Of a DNA stretch of 51,434 nucleotides, positions 1 to 9,809 are shown one piece after another. How positions within the stretch are numbered: the first letter of the stretch is position 1; each line of letters opens with the position of its first letter. The notes under the pieces are model-generated. The model worked only from the letters and a program-made list of their open reading frames with translations. It did no database searches and was not told where the DNA came from. Both the position numbers and the translations under genes were made by a program. Origin of the DNA: UBA5266 sp964610025 (GTDB lineage: Bacteria; Bacteroidota; Bacteroidia; Bacteroidales; WCHB1-69); contig CAZSTX010000006.1 in the NCBI GenBank assembly GCA_964610025.1, forward strand, positions 1-51,434, read 5' to 3'.

Positions 1-24
1 AAAGATAAATTTTTTGGGCTTATC

Positions 25-2013
25 TTAATGTCCAGAATTTATTGGGAACATCACTGTATCTGGAATAATAATCGGAATAGAATTATTTTGCAAAGCAACA
101 AAATCGACATCTTTAAATCCTACATTAATAGCAGCAGTTCCATAATCAATTGCATATGCGACAGGACATCCTTTTGATGTTGTATACACTATGGAATCTA
201 AAATAGTACCATAACACACTTCTATAAGCGTATCAATCATTTTAACATTAGGAAAATGAGGTTTTTGTGTTATCTTAACAAGACCGTCACCTCCATTCCC
301 GCCATTTACTGCAATTCCTCCATTTGTTGGAATTAAAGCCCCACCACCACCTCCTCCCGGTGATTTACCTGGACTACCTGGTCCATTTCCACCTTCGTTT
401 CCATATTTTCCATTACCCCCATTGCCTCCTCCTACAGGAGCAACAGCTCCTATACTTGATGGAGATGGATAAGGGCTCCCTTGATTGGCAGGAGGAGAGT
501 TTCCATTAGCAGCCACACCTGCCGAAGATCCACCTCCACCTCCATAATTATATGAGGCACTTGGACTTTTTAATGCTCCTGTTGCTCCTTTACCTCCAGA
601 ATATCTTACTGCACCTCTCCCTTGATTGGCAGCACCACCATTCGCTCCAGTAGCTACATTATTTCCAACGCTAGCGCCTCCTTTTGCTAATACATAAGAT
701 TGATTAGGATTAGATGTAGGTCCAAACCATGAATCTCCACCCGGATTTGTTGTAGTTGCTCCTTCTCCTACTGTAATGATATAAGTTTGCCCAGGTATTA
801 TTAAAACACTATCTTTTGAATAAGCACCTCCGCCACCACCACCGCCAGCACCAGCAGTTGTTGTTGTTCGCGAACCTCCTTTTCCTCCTGCCCCCCATGC
901 TTCAACTATAGCATAATAAGCCGTATCTGTAGCACATGTATAAAAAGTATCAGAAACAGTATAAGTTAAAGTAATTCTATTATTTAAAACAACTCTCCCT
1001 CTTCCAGCAGTAGAAAAATAAACATCATTTTTATTCAAAGCTGTAGACTGTGTTGAACCCCAATCATCAAGAGAAAAAGAACCTATTGGAAGCATTAAAT
1101 AATCCGCATTATGAGTATAATTAGCCAAATTGACTTTAGCGTCAGAAATTATCTTCAAATAGCTCATAGTTATAGCATTAGAAAATGTAACTACACCGCT
1201 TTCATTACTAATTATTACACCATCAGCTTTCGAAAATGCGGTGCCTGTATTTTGATTAGCTACTCCATTATATACATAAGTAGCCTCATCACTAAAATAA
1301 CGTATATGCGTAGTTGTAATATTTCCAGTAGTATTCCCTAAAGCATTAATTCCTTGTGGAGAGCCCACTTCAATAGTTGCGCCTTTGTTTAATTCAAAAT
1401 CGCCTCCACCAGTTATTCTTGAAGTAGGAGAACATTGCAATAAAGAACCTGAGTATGCAAAAAATTTCCCATCGTAATTGCCTTCGTGATTAGTAGTAAT
1501 AGTAGCATTATTTTGCAAACTTCCATATAAATGTATATGACAATCCACTTCTATCGTTATCTGACTATTATTAATAGCCTGCCCATATATTACTAATCTA
1601 CTATCACTAGAACCATAATCTTTTACGATTAAAGTTCCATTGTTAATCAAATCCACTCCAGGACCATCTAATATATTAAAAAACAATTCAGCAGGAGAGC
1701 TAGCAAAAGTTAAAGTGCCTCCCGCATCTATAACCATTTGGTCTACATCAATAGTAGCCATATTAAAAGTAATAGTATGCCCATTTCTAATGGAAATAAC
1801 TCCATCAGTTGATGTTGGATAAGTTGTTATATTCGCCCAAGTTGTACCATTGTATCTTTGCCACACAGTAGTAGCATTCCAATTTCCAGTAGCTCTTGTT
1901 CTATAATCTCCTGTAGATTGTGAAAAAATATTTTTATTAAAAGCACATATGAATAATGCTGCTACTAATAAAAATTGTAAAAATTTTATATTTTTTCTTC
2001 TCTTATTTTTCAC
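25..2013 (-). CDS. secreted glycine-rich surface protein, shorter tandem paralogue
   Basis: 662 residues with an N-terminal signal peptide (hydrophobic stretch about residues 10-31, ending N-I-F-S-Q). Residues about 33-365 form a beta-rich region with repeated short turns, as in bacterial adhesins. Residues about 369-580 are a glycine-rich domain with runs of 6-7 Gly and G-G-x-G motifs, opening with an E-A-W-G-A-G-G core like the Gly-rich domains of phage fibres and large secreted proteins. It matches the next upstream gene over most of its length, but similarity stops at I-I-I-P-D-T and the protein ends 11 residues later, so it lacks the SprB-like repeat of its neighbour. The only plausible start is GTG at 2013; the paralogue uses ATG. 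No T9SS sorting domain is visible. It lies 39 bases after the upstream gene, so probably shares its transcript. Function unknown; a surface or matrix role is inference. Truncation by decay is possible. Confidence 0.75.
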   Translation of the reverse strand: MKNKRRKNIKFLQFLLVAALFICAFNKNIFSQSTGDYRTRATGNWNATTVWQRYNGTTWANITTYPTSTDGVISIRNGHTITFNMATIDVDQMVIDAGGTLTFASSPAELFFNILDGPGVDLINNGTLIVKDYGSSDSRLVIYGQAINNSQITIEVDCHIHLYGSLQNNATITTNHEGNYDGKFFAYSGSLLQCSPTSRITGGGDFELNKGATIEVGSPQGINALGNTTGNITTTHIRYFSDEATYVYNGVANQNTGTAFSKADGVIISNESGVVTFSNAITMSYLKIISDAKVNLANYTHNADYLMLPIGSFSLDDWGSTQSTALNKNDVYFSTAGRGRVVLNNRITLTYTVSDTFYTCATDTAYYAIVEAWGAGGKGGSRTTTTAGAGGGGGGGAYSKDSVLIIPGQTYIITVGEGATTTNPGGDSWFGPTSNPNQSYVLAKGGASVGNNVATGANGGAANQGRGAVRYSGGKGATGALKSPSASYNYGGGGGSSAGVAANGNSPPANQGSPYPSPSSIGAVAPVGGGNGGNGKYGNEGGNGPGSPGKSPGGGGGGALIPTNGGIAVNGGNGGDGLVKITQKPHFPNVKMIDTLIEVCYGTILDSIVYTTSKGCPVAYAIDYGTAAINVGFKDVDFVALQNNSIPIIIPDTVMFPINSGH

Positions 2014-2052
2014 AATTATAATTTTAAATTCTATTAACTATTTATTCTAATT

Positions 2053-4308
2053 TTATGGACATATTGCTGATATACATCCTTTGTTACTTTTAATTCTAAT
2101 TTTATAAGTATTAGCTGACAATCCTGTTAATATATAATTTGGATAAGTTCCCGTATATGATGCACTATAGTCAATTCCATTATTGATTGAAAACAAATAA
2201 GGTGCGTCATTTTCACTTGTAATTGTAACAGCAACACTTCCATCATTTCCTCCATAACAACTCACATCATTTGCTATCGTAGTAAATGTATTTTCAAGTA
2301 TTTTAATAGTAAAAGGAAAACTTGATGGAATACCTTGTCCCCCACTTTTAATTGTAATTATTCCTTGATAAACACCTGCGGGTGCTGTATTTGGAATAAT
2401 TATCAATATTGAATCTGGTGTTAAAGCAGTATAAGATACATCTTGAAAACCAGCACTATTAGCTACAGCATTATAATCTATCATATACAATGTAGGACAG
2501 CCTTTAACTGTCGAATACTTTAGATAAACCATAGATACTCCACGACATTCTGTAATAAGACTATCAAGCAGGTGTAAACTTGGAGAAGAAGGCAGATAGG
2601 ATATTTTAACAAAGCCATCGGCTCCAAAACCTCCATTATTAGTTCCACTTCCTCCATAAGACCCACCACCGCCACCACCAGGAGCTTGCCCTGGACTTCC
2701 AGGACCTGCATTCTGAAATTTAGCATGCCCTCCATCTCCACCTTCAAGAGGAGCAATAGCGCCCCTGCTTGTAGGAGGTGGAGATCCACTCCCTTGATTT
2801 GCAGGTGGAAAATTTCCATTAGCAGCTACACCTGCCGATGAACCACCGCCACCACCACAATTATTAGTTATTCCATTAGCTCCCGCTCCTCCGGAATATC
2901 TCACTGCCCCTATACCTTGATTGGCAGCTCCACCAAGAGCTCCATTAGCATTATTATTTGCAACACTTGCTCCCCCTTTTGCTAACACTAATGCACTATT
3001 ACGATTAGCTGTCGTACCAAACCAAGAATCCTCTCCCGCAGTCGTTGTTTGAGCTCCTTTTCCTACCACAACAGTATAGACATGACCAGGAGTAATTAAA
3101 ATAGTATCTCTTGAATAAGCACCTCCTCCGCCACCACCACCAACTCTAGTATTAGTTCTAGTTCCACCTTTTCCACCTCCACCCCATGTTTCTACTATAG
3201 CTTTAAAAGCCGTATCGGTAATACAAGAAGTAAAAGTTGAAGAAGAAGAATAAGATACAACCATTTGATTAGTTAAATATACTATTCCATTAGCTGCTAC
3301 ATCAAAATAAATATTATCTGTATGTAAAGCTGAAGAAGCGGTAGATCCCCATGTGTCTGTAGAAAAGCTTCCCATTGGCAAACTTAAAAAACCCGCTCTA
3401 TGTGTATAAGTACTTAAATTGACTATCGAACCACCATTTATCATTAAATAATTCATTGTAATCATACGGGAAAAAGTAACTCTACCACTTGTATTATTAA
3501 TAATTACTCCATCAGCATTCGTAAGCGCATTTCCTGTAACCTGATTAGCTATTCCATTATAAATATAAGTAGCATCAGCACTAAACTCTCTTACATAAGT
3601 CGTTCTGATATTTCCAGTATTAGTTCCTAAAGCACTAATACCTTGAGGAGAGCCTATTTCTATAGTAGCTCCTGTATTTAAAATAAAATCACCATTACCT
3701 TCTATTACCGAATTAGGAGCACATATCAACACTCCACCATTAAAAACATAAAATTTGCCAGTCCATTGATTATTTTCATTATTAGTAGTAATTGTAGCAT
3801 TGTTAGTAAATGTACCATACACATGGATATGACAATCTACTTCGATAGTCATACTACTGTTATTTACAGCCTGTCCAAATATTTTCAACCTACTATCGCT
3901 GGAAGAATAGTCTGAAACAACGATAGTTCCATTATTTATTAAATCAACACCAGGTCCATCCACTACATTGAAATCTAATAAAGCAGGACTACTTGCAAAT
4001 TGCAACCTGCCACCAGCATTTACAACCAACTGATCTACATCAATAGTAGCCATATTAAAAGTAATAGTATGTCCATTCATAATAGAAATAACTCCATCAG
4101 CTGCTGTTGGATAAGTTGTTATATTCACCCAAGTTATACCATTGTATCTTTGCCACACATTGGTAGCATTCCAATTTCCTGTATTTCTTGTTCTATAATC
4201 TCCCGTAGATTGCGAAAAAACATTATTGCTTATAGAAATAATTGCCACAAACAACAATAACAATTGTTCTATTTTATATTTTATATTGTTTCTTTTGAAA
4301 AAAGTCAT
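2053..4308 (-). CDS. secreted glycine-rich surface protein with SprB-like repeat
   Basis: 751 residues. A signal peptide (about residues 1-32, ending N-V-F-S-Q) is followed by a beta-rich adhesin-like region to about residue 365. A glycine-rich domain spans about 371-566, again opening with E-T-W-G-G-G-G-K-G-G. After a short beta domain, residues about 677-745 resemble one SprB repeat (V-S-C-Y-G-G-N-D-G-S near the start, Y-K-I-R-I-K-S-N-K-G-C at the end). The protein stops a few residues after that repeat, where homologues often continue into more repeats and a T9SS sorting domain; neither is present. It is the paralogue of the gene just downstream, and the two read as a tandem duplication. 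A TACTTTTG -7 element lies about 50 bases upstream of the ATG. Secretion to the surface is well supported; adhesion or gliding is inference only. Confidence 0.8.
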   Translation of the reverse strand: MTFFKRNNIKYKIEQLLLLFVAIISISNNVFSQSTGDYRTRNTGNWNATNVWQRYNGITWVNITTYPTAADGVISIMNGHTITFNMATIDVDQLVVNAGGRLQFASSPALLDFNVVDGPGVDLINNGTIVVSDYSSSDSRLKIFGQAVNNSSMTIEVDCHIHVYGTFTNNATITTNNENNQWTGKFYVFNGGVLICAPNSVIEGNGDFILNTGATIEIGSPQGISALGTNTGNIRTTYVREFSADATYIYNGIANQVTGNALTNADGVIINNTSGRVTFSRMITMNYLMINGGSIVNLSTYTHRAGFLSLPMGSFSTDTWGSTASSALHTDNIYFDVAANGIVYLTNQMVVSYSSSSTFTSCITDTAFKAIVETWGGGGKGGTRTNTRVGGGGGGGAYSRDTILITPGHVYTVVVGKGAQTTTAGEDSWFGTTANRNSALVLAKGGASVANNNANGALGGAANQGIGAVRYSGGAGANGITNNCGGGGGSSAGVAANGNFPPANQGSGSPPPTSRGAIAPLEGGDGGHAKFQNAGPGSPGQAPGGGGGGSYGGSGTNNGGFGADGFVKISYLPSSPSLHLLDSLITECRGVSMVYLKYSTVKGCPTLYMIDYNAVANSAGFQDVSYTALTPDSILIIIPNTAPAGVYQGIITIKSGGQGIPSSFPFTIKILENTFTTIANDVSCYGGNDGSVAVTITSENDAPYLFSINNGIDYSASYTGTYPNYILTGLSANTYKIRIKSNKGCISAICP

Positions 4309-4359
4309 TATTTTGTTCGATTATGTTTTTTTATACTATTTAAAGTAAATACGATGTTG

Positions 4360-4367
4360 CAAAAGTA
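4360..4367 (-). promoter_or_regulatory. -7 element for the glycine-rich protein pair
   Basis: Read on the minus strand the bases are TACTTTTG followed by CA, an exact match to the Bacteroidota TAnnTTTG -7 consensus, about 50 bases before the ATG at 4308. I see no clear TTTG at the -33 position. Confidence 0.55.
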
Positions 4368-4555
4368 CAAAAAACTTTTATACCTTATTATAAATTATTA
4401 ATATATTTTTATTTTTTTATTATTATTTTTTTAATAGCAAAAATCATGCCATATAAAAATAGAAATTGTATATTCTTATTTAAAATTTTATATTCTTAGA
4501 TCATATTTTCTTATAAAATTTATAATATATAATATATAATTAAAAAATTTTATAT

Positions 4556-4563
4556 TATCTTTG
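4556..4563 (+). promoter_or_regulatory. -7 element for parC
   Basis: TATCTTTG followed by CA, an exact TAnnTTTG match, 42 bases before the ATG at 4606. Transcription would start near 4570. Confidence 0.6.
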
Positions 4564-4605
4564 CAAACAAATCGAATTGATCTATATCAACTTTAATTGT
4601 TTCAC

Positions 4606-7239
4606 ATGGAAGAATCTGAAAATATTACTAATCAACAGTCTATCGAAGAATCCTTTGTCGATAATGATTTGCAAAAAATCCTTCATATTAAATCCATGTT
4701 TAAAGATTGGTTTTTAGATTATGCTTCCTATGTGAATCTTGACAGAGCAGTACCAGATATTTATGACGGGTTAAAACCTGTACAACGGCGTATTTTACAC
4801 TCTATGTGGGAATTAGAAGATGGAAGATACAATAAAGTAGCCAATATTGTAGGCAATACTATGAAATATCACCCACATGGCGATGCTTCCATTAATGAAG
4901 CCTTAGTAAATTTAGGACAAAAGGATTTATTGATTGATTGTCAAGGAAATTGGGGAAATACATTAACTGGCGATGGAGCAGCAGCAGGACGCTATATCGA
5001 AGCACGGCTATCAAAATTTGCTAACGAAGTAGTTTTTAATGCAAAAACTACTCAATGGAAACTTTCTTATGATGGCAGAAACAAAGAACCTATTACACTT
5101 CCTGTTAAATTTCCTTTATTATTAGCACAAGGAGTCGAAGGAATAGGTGTGGGACTAGCTTCTAAAATTTTACCTCACAATTTCAATGAATTAATAGATG
5201 CTTCTATTGCCATTTTAAGAAAAAAAGATTTTACTATTTATCCCGACTTTCCTACAGGAGGCTATATTGACATCAACAATTACAACGATGGGCAAAGAGG
5301 TGGAAATGTACGTGTACGTGCAAAAATAACCCAAGAAGACAAACGTACTTTAGTTATTTCTGAAATACCTTTCGAAACAACTACTCAATCTCTTATCGAC
5401 TCTATTGCAAAAGTATCAGAAAAAGGGAGAATACGTATCAATAAAATTTTCGACAAAACCTCTTCGCAAGCCGAAATAGTACTACAATTAGCTCCTAACA
5501 CTTCTCCAGACCAGACAATTGATGCCTTATATGCTTTTACATTATGTCAAAAATCTATATCGCCTAACTGTTGCGTTATTATTGACAATAAACCTCATTT
5601 TGTTGATGTAAAAAAAATATTACAAATCAATACTCAACACACATTAGATTTGTTAAAACTAGAATTAGAAATTTTACTTAACGAATTAAATGAAAAATGG
5701 CACTGGATTTCTTTAGAAAAAATATTTTTTGAAAAGAAAATTTATAAAGAATTAGAAAAAGATCAAGACAGTTTTGAAATTCAAATTGATGATATTGAAA
5801 AAGCATTCGACCCTTATCGTTCGCTCTTTAAAAGAGAGATTACTCGTGAAGATGTTTTTAAATTAACCGAAAAACCAGTAAAAAAAATATCTAAATTCGA
5901 CATCAAAGAAGCTGAACAACAAATTGAAAACATTGAAATAGACATAGATGAAGTTATTAACAATCTAAATCATATAGTTGAATATACTATACAATATTTT
6001 CAACAAATTAAAAAAAAATACGGCGTAGGAAAAGAACGTCGTACAGAAATACGCAATTTCGATACTATTACCATTGCTAATGTAGCTATTGCCAATCAAA
6101 AATTATATATGAATCGAAAAGAAGGATTTATTGGCACTTCTTTAAAAAAAGATGAATATATATGCGACTGTTCCGATGTAGACGAAATTATTATATTTAG
6201 AGAAAATGGCACTTTTATGATTACCAAAGTAACTGAAAAATCATTTGTTGGCGAAAATATTATCTATGCAGATGTGTTTTTCCGTAGCGACAATCGCACC
6301 ATTTATAACATCGTCTATTCCAATGGGAATTTGGGTCCTAACTATGTGAAAAGGTTTGCAATAGGCGGTATTACACGCGACAAAGAATACGACATTACAC
6401 AAGGGAAGAAAAATTCAAAAATTCTCTATTTCACTGCTAATAAAAATGGGGAAGCCGAAATAATTAAGATTTTTTTAAAACACAAACCCAAATTAAAAAA
6501 ATTAAATTTCGATTTCGATTTTAGCTCCTTAGCTATTAGAGGAAGAAATAGTATAGGTAATATTTTAAGTAAAAATGTTATCAGACGCATAGAAATGATA
6601 GAAAAAGGGACCTCTACACTTAATGCCTTAAACATTTGGTATGACGAATCTGTCAACAAACTCAATACAGATAAAAGAGGCATCGATTTAGGCAATTTTG
6701 AAGCAGAAGATAAAATTATAGCATTTTACAAATCAGGATATTACAAAACCCATGGCTTCGACATATCTACTCACTTTGACGATGATTTGCTACATATCGA
6801 AAAATTAGATATTGAAAAACCTATTTCTGTAATTTATTACGACAAAACACAAAATAAACATTTTTTAAGACGGTCACTACCAGAAGTTAATGATAGAAAA
6901 ATGGATTTACTCGCAGGAAATTCTAAAGCCACCTTGCAATATCTCAGCCTTGATTATTTACCACAAGTAGAAATTAATTTCAAAAATAAAAATGAAAAAC
7001 AAAATACAATTATTCAAATAGCAGACTATGTTCCTATTATGCAAACGAAAGCACGTGGAAAACGCATCGCCATTAACGATATTACTTCTTTCAAAGCAAT
7101 GGATCCCCTTCCCTACACGCCTTCTAAAAAAGGAAAAATTGAAACAGATAACAAAAACGATACAACTATAAAAGAAGATGCCATTCCTACTGATACACAA
7201 TCTAATGACGACAAAGGTACACAAATGACTTTATTTTAA
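4606..7239 (+). CDS. parC: DNA topoisomerase IV subunit A (GyrA/ParC family)
   Basis: 877 residues. It is the DNA breakage-reunion subunit of a type IIA topoisomerase, which decatenates replicated chromosomes together with ParE. The start of the catalytic domain is clear: Y-H-P-H-G-D-A-S (near residue 90), then A-A-G-R-Y-I-E-A-R-L-S with the catalytic tyrosine at about Y130, and G-I-G-V-G-L-A-S. A long helical coiled-coil region spans about residues 330-480, followed by a C-terminal region. The C-terminal tail is Lys/Asp/Thr-rich. A TTG nine bases upstream (4597) could extend the frame by three residues, but the ATG fits better. I read it as parC rather than gyrA because I could not make out the repeated GyrA-box motif (Q-x-x-G-G-x-G) in the C-terminal domain. 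parE is not next door. Confidence 0.9.
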   Translation: MEESENITNQQSIEESFVDNDLQKILHIKSMFKDWFLDYASYVNLDRAVPDIYDGLKPVQRRILHSMWELEDGRYNKVANIVGNTMKYHPHGDASINEALVNLGQKDLLIDCQGNWGNTLTGDGAAAGRYIEARLSKFANEVVFNAKTTQWKLSYDGRNKEPITLPVKFPLLLAQGVEGIGVGLASKILPHNFNELIDASIAILRKKDFTIYPDFPTGGYIDINNYNDGQRGGNVRVRAKITQEDKRTLVISEIPFETTTQSLIDSIAKVSEKGRIRINKIFDKTSSQAEIVLQLAPNTSPDQTIDALYAFTLCQKSISPNCCVIIDNKPHFVDVKKILQINTQHTLDLLKLELEILLNELNEKWHWISLEKIFFEKKIYKELEKDQDSFEIQIDDIEKAFDPYRSLFKREITREDVFKLTEKPVKKISKFDIKEAEQQIENIEIDIDEVINNLNHIVEYTIQYFQQIKKKYGVGKERRTEIRNFDTITIANVAIANQKLYMNRKEGFIGTSLKKDEYICDCSDVDEIIIFRENGTFMITKVTEKSFVGENIIYADVFFRSDNRTIYNIVYSNGNLGPNYVKRFAIGGITRDKEYDITQGKKNSKILYFTANKNGEAEIIKIFLKHKPKLKKLNFDFDFSSLAIRGRNSIGNILSKNVIRRIEMIEKGTSTLNALNIWYDESVNKLNTDKRGIDLGNFEAEDKIIAFYKSGYYKTHGFDISTHFDDDLLHIEKLDIEKPISVIYYDKTQNKHFLRRSLPEVNDRKMDLLAGNSKATLQYLSLDYLPQVEINFKNKNEKQNTIIQIADYVPIMQTKARGKRIAINDITSFKAMDPLPYTPSKKGKIETDNKNDTTIKEDAIPTDTQSNDDKGTQMTLF

Positions 7240-7269
7240 GTATTATTAATTCAAGTAAATAATATTCAT

Positions 7270-8241
7270 ATGCAAACAAAAAAGAAACGTATAGTTTTAT
7301 CTGCTTTACAACGCTTTTTTGATTTTAATACAATAGAAAGAAGAGGAATATTAGTATTATTTATTATATTGCTCTTGTTGATTGTATCTCGCATCTATGT
7401 TCCTCATTTTATAGAAAAAACAAAAACTTTGCAAACAACTGACAATAAGGAAATTGAAGGTAAAATAACCACTTTTTATCTTAGGCAAATGTTTATAAAA
7501 GATTCATTAAATAAAGTTTATAAAAACAATTATATAGAAAAAAATATCAATTTTCACAATATCGACCAATCGGTTGCACAACTTTCCATTAATCCCTTCC
7601 CTTTTAATCCCAATAACTTATCTGAAGAAAAATGGCAATTATTAGGCTTAAGCCATAAACAAATTAAAACTATCAAATCCTATGAATCAAAAGGAGGAAA
7701 ATTTTATAAAAAAGAAGATTTAAAAAAAATATATACTATTACAGAAGATGAATATACTATTTTAGAACCATATATTATTATTCCAAAAGACACTATTAAA
7801 AAAGAGTGGAATAAAATTAACGAATCAAAAATACATTCTCTCCCGCCTATAGATATCAACTCTTGTGACAGTATTGATTTACTCAACATTCCAGGTATTG
7901 GATTAAAAACAGCTTCACGTATCATTACTTATCGAAATAATTTAGGCGGTTTTATATCAAAAGAACAATTACGCGAAATATATGGTATCGATAGCATTCG
8001 TTATCAACAAATTATTATTTATATTTTAGTTGATCCAAATAATATAAAACAAATAAATATTAACAAAGCTAGCATTAAAGAGCTTCTCCTACACCCTTAT
8101 ATAGATTACTATTTAGCCAAAACCATTGTAGAAACACGCAAAAACAAACAACCTTTTAATTCTTTGGAAGATTTTAAAACACAAACAAAAATATACAATG
8201 AATTATATAATAAATTAAGTCCTTATCTTTGCACTGAATAA
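7270..8241 (+). CDS. membrane-anchored helix-hairpin-helix protein (ComEA-like)
   Basis: 323 residues. One transmembrane helix near residues 24-45 is followed by three helix-hairpin-helix modules: about 100-170; about 195-255, with a textbook D-I-N-S-C-D-S-I-D-L-L and I-P-G-I-G-L-K-T-A-S-R-I; and about 260-320 (I-N-I-N-K-A-S-I-K-E-L-L). ComEA-type HhH domains bind DNA without sequence specificity. In competent bacteria ComEA pulls DNA across the envelope, but proteins of this three-module form are common in Bacteroidota and their role is not established. It follows parC by 30 bases and precedes the GSCFA gene by 3, so the three are probably cotranscribed. Confidence 0.8.
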   Translation: MQTKKKRIVLSALQRFFDFNTIERRGILVLFIILLLLIVSRIYVPHFIEKTKTLQTTDNKEIEGKITTFYLRQMFIKDSLNKVYKNNYIEKNINFHNIDQSVAQLSINPFPFNPNNLSEEKWQLLGLSHKQIKTIKSYESKGGKFYKKEDLKKIYTITEDEYTILEPYIIIPKDTIKKEWNKINESKIHSLPPIDINSCDSIDLLNIPGIGLKTASRIITYRNNLGGFISKEQLREIYGIDSIRYQQIIIYILVDPNNIKQININKASIKELLLHPYIDYYLAKTIVETRKNKQPFNSLEDFKTQTKIYNELYNKLSPYLCTE

Positions 8242-8244
8242 TTT

Positions 8245-9225
8245 ATGAAAAATAATAACTTTCGTACTGAAATACAAATTTTCAAAAGCAATACATCTAT
8301 CAATCACCAACATAAAATTTTAATAATAGGTTCGTGTTTTGCTGAAAATATAGGAGTTGAATTAATTAAAAATAAATTCCAAGTTCTTATCAACCCTTTT
8401 GGCGTATTATTCAATCCTGCTTCTATTGCACAATGCCTTAATAATATTATTTTTAAAGATAAATTCACAGAAGATGAATTGTTTTTTCATAATGAAGAGT
8501 GGATAAGTTTTCAACATCACAGCGATTTTTCGAATACAGATAAAAAACACTGTATTCAATATATTAATCAACAATTTATTGAAAGTAAATCATTTTTAAA
8601 AACCGCCGATTTTCTACTCATCACTTTAGGAAGTAGCATCGCTTATCGATTAAAATCGAATCAGCAAATAGTTGCTAATTGTCATAAATTACCTGCTAAT
8701 TCATTTTATAAAATACATTTAGATTACTATGAAACAAACAAACTTTTACAAGAATGTATTGATAATATTAAAAATATCAATCCAAAAATTAAAATTATTT
8801 TCACATTAAGTCCCGTACGCTATATAAAAGAAAGTTTTATTGAAAACAGCTTAAGCAAAGCACATTTACGTATTGCTATCGAAAAATTACTTAACACTTA
8901 TGAAGCAACAGAATATTTCCCCGCTTTTGAAATTATGATGGACGACTTGCGAGATTACCGCTTCTATCAACCCGACAACATTCATCCTTCCGACTTAGCA
9001 ATTAGTTATATATGGAAGATTTTTAGTCAAACTTATTTTAATGAAGAAACTAAAAAACTCAATTTGCAAATTAACGAAATTACTAACGCTTATCATCATA
9101 CAATAAGAAATCAAAACACAAACGCTTCTAAACTATTCAAAAACAAATTTTTATCAAAAATAAATACTCTCACAAAAACATTTCCTTATTTAGATTTTAC
9201 GAAAGAAAAACAGCATTTTCATTGA
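8245..9225 (+). CDS. GSCFA domain protein
   Basis: 326 residues. The family-defining motif I-I-G-S-C-F-A-E-N-I-G lies near residues 27-37, followed by N-P-F-G-V-L-F-N-P (about 48-57), T-L-G-S-S (about 125-130), S-P-V-R-Y (about 192-196) and, late in the protein, N-I-H-P-S-D-L-A. The layout matches SGNH/GDSL-like hydrolases: a nucleophile Ser in block I and a D/H pair late (D-N-I-H-P). No signal peptide, so a cytoplasmic location is likely. The substrate of GSCFA proteins is not known. It starts 3 bases after the HhH gene. Confidence 0.88.
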   Translation: MKNNNFRTEIQIFKSNTSINHQHKILIIGSCFAENIGVELIKNKFQVLINPFGVLFNPASIAQCLNNIIFKDKFTEDELFFHNEEWISFQHHSDFSNTDKKHCIQYINQQFIESKSFLKTADFLLITLGSSIAYRLKSNQQIVANCHKLPANSFYKIHLDYYETNKLLQECIDNIKNINPKIKIIFTLSPVRYIKESFIENSLSKAHLRIAIEKLLNTYEATEYFPAFEIMMDDLRDYRFYQPDNIHPSDLAISYIWKIFSQTYFNEETKKLNLQINEITNAYHHTIRNQNTNASKLFKNKFLSKINTLTKTFPYLDFTKEKQHFH

Positions 9226-9301
9226 AAATTTTTAAAATGGTATTGTTTTTGCATTTATACTTCCAATAAAATATATTTAAAAATTAAAAAATAAAAATGT
9301 T

Positions 9302-9751
9302 ATGAAAAAATTGACAGCGATTTTGGTTATTTCGTCCTTCATTGCAGCAGCATGTACCAATGTAAAAGAAGAACCAACACAAAAAGAAAATCAAGAACAA
9401 TGCGAACAGGTGAAAAAAAACAACAAACATGAACGTTATAAAAAAATGACCCCTGAACAAAAAGCTAATTGTGAGGCTTGGAAAAACTGGGAAAATCAAA
9501 CTCCCGAAAAAAAATCAGAATTAATATTAGCTAAAAAAGAGAAAATTGAAAAGAAAATTGCTGAAATGGAAGCAAGAGAAGCAAAAATGAAAACAAAGAA
9601 AGAAGAATTCAAAGCAAAATGGGCTAACTTTGACAACTTAGATATAGAAGCACAAAAAGCTCTCATTGACGAGTTTGGTTGCTGTCATAAAAAACCCCAT
9701 TATGGCAATAAAGAAAAACATGGCAAACAAGCTCCCTGCAAAAAAGAATAA
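9302..9751 (+). CDS. Lys/Glu-rich lipoprotein with Cys/His-rich tail
   Basis: 149 residues. A lipoprotein signal peptide ends A-A-A-C, with lipidated Cys18. The mature part is almost all charged helix: K-M-T-P-E-Q-K near residue 45, then alternating Lys/Glu stretches that probably form a long coiled coil. The last 25 residues hold G-C-C-H, several more His and a final Cys, which could bind metal. The M-T-P-E-Q-type turn loosely recalls LTxxQ/Spy-CpxP proteins, but this resemblance is weak. A bidirectional terminator follows. I do not recognise the family. Confidence 0.7.
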   Translation: MKKLTAILVISSFIAAACTNVKEEPTQKENQEQCEQVKKNNKHERYKKMTPEQKANCEAWKNWENQTPEKKSELILAKKEKIEKKIAEMEAREAKMKTKKEEFKAKWANFDNLDIEAQKALIDEFGCCHKKPHYGNKEKHGKQAPCKKE

Positions 9752-9764
9752 ATCTTAATCTTAC

Positions 9765-9801
9765 AAAAAAAAGAGTGCCAAAAATAAGCACTCTTTTTTT
9801 T
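9765..9801. terminator. bidirectional intrinsic terminator
   Basis: An A-run plus GAGTGC stem pairs with GCACTC plus T-run around a 9-base loop. T-runs follow on both strands, so it can end transcription of the lipoprotein gene and of the oppositely oriented tRNA-Ser. Confidence 0.85.
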
Positions 9802-9809
9802 GTTTTATG

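Larger units (their letters stand above)
4309..4605. other. AT-rich divergent intergenic region
   Basis: This 297-base stretch separates the glycine-rich gene pair from parC. It carries the two outward-facing -7 elements listed separately. Between them is very AT-rich DNA with runs of T and a TATAATATATAATATATAAT tract near 4520-4540. No ORF or strong hairpin stands out. Confidence 0.6.

Noticed and set aside
2520..2819. 99-codon minus-strand frame inside the glycine-rich gene
   Set aside because: It comes from the Gly-codon-rich repeats read in another frame, giving Val/Leu/Glu low-complexity sequence.
4520..4545. TATAATATATAATATATAAT tract as a possible origin or unwinding element
   Set aside because: No DnaA boxes, no dnaA/dnaN/gidA neighbours, and similar AT-rich spacers occur elsewhere in the window.
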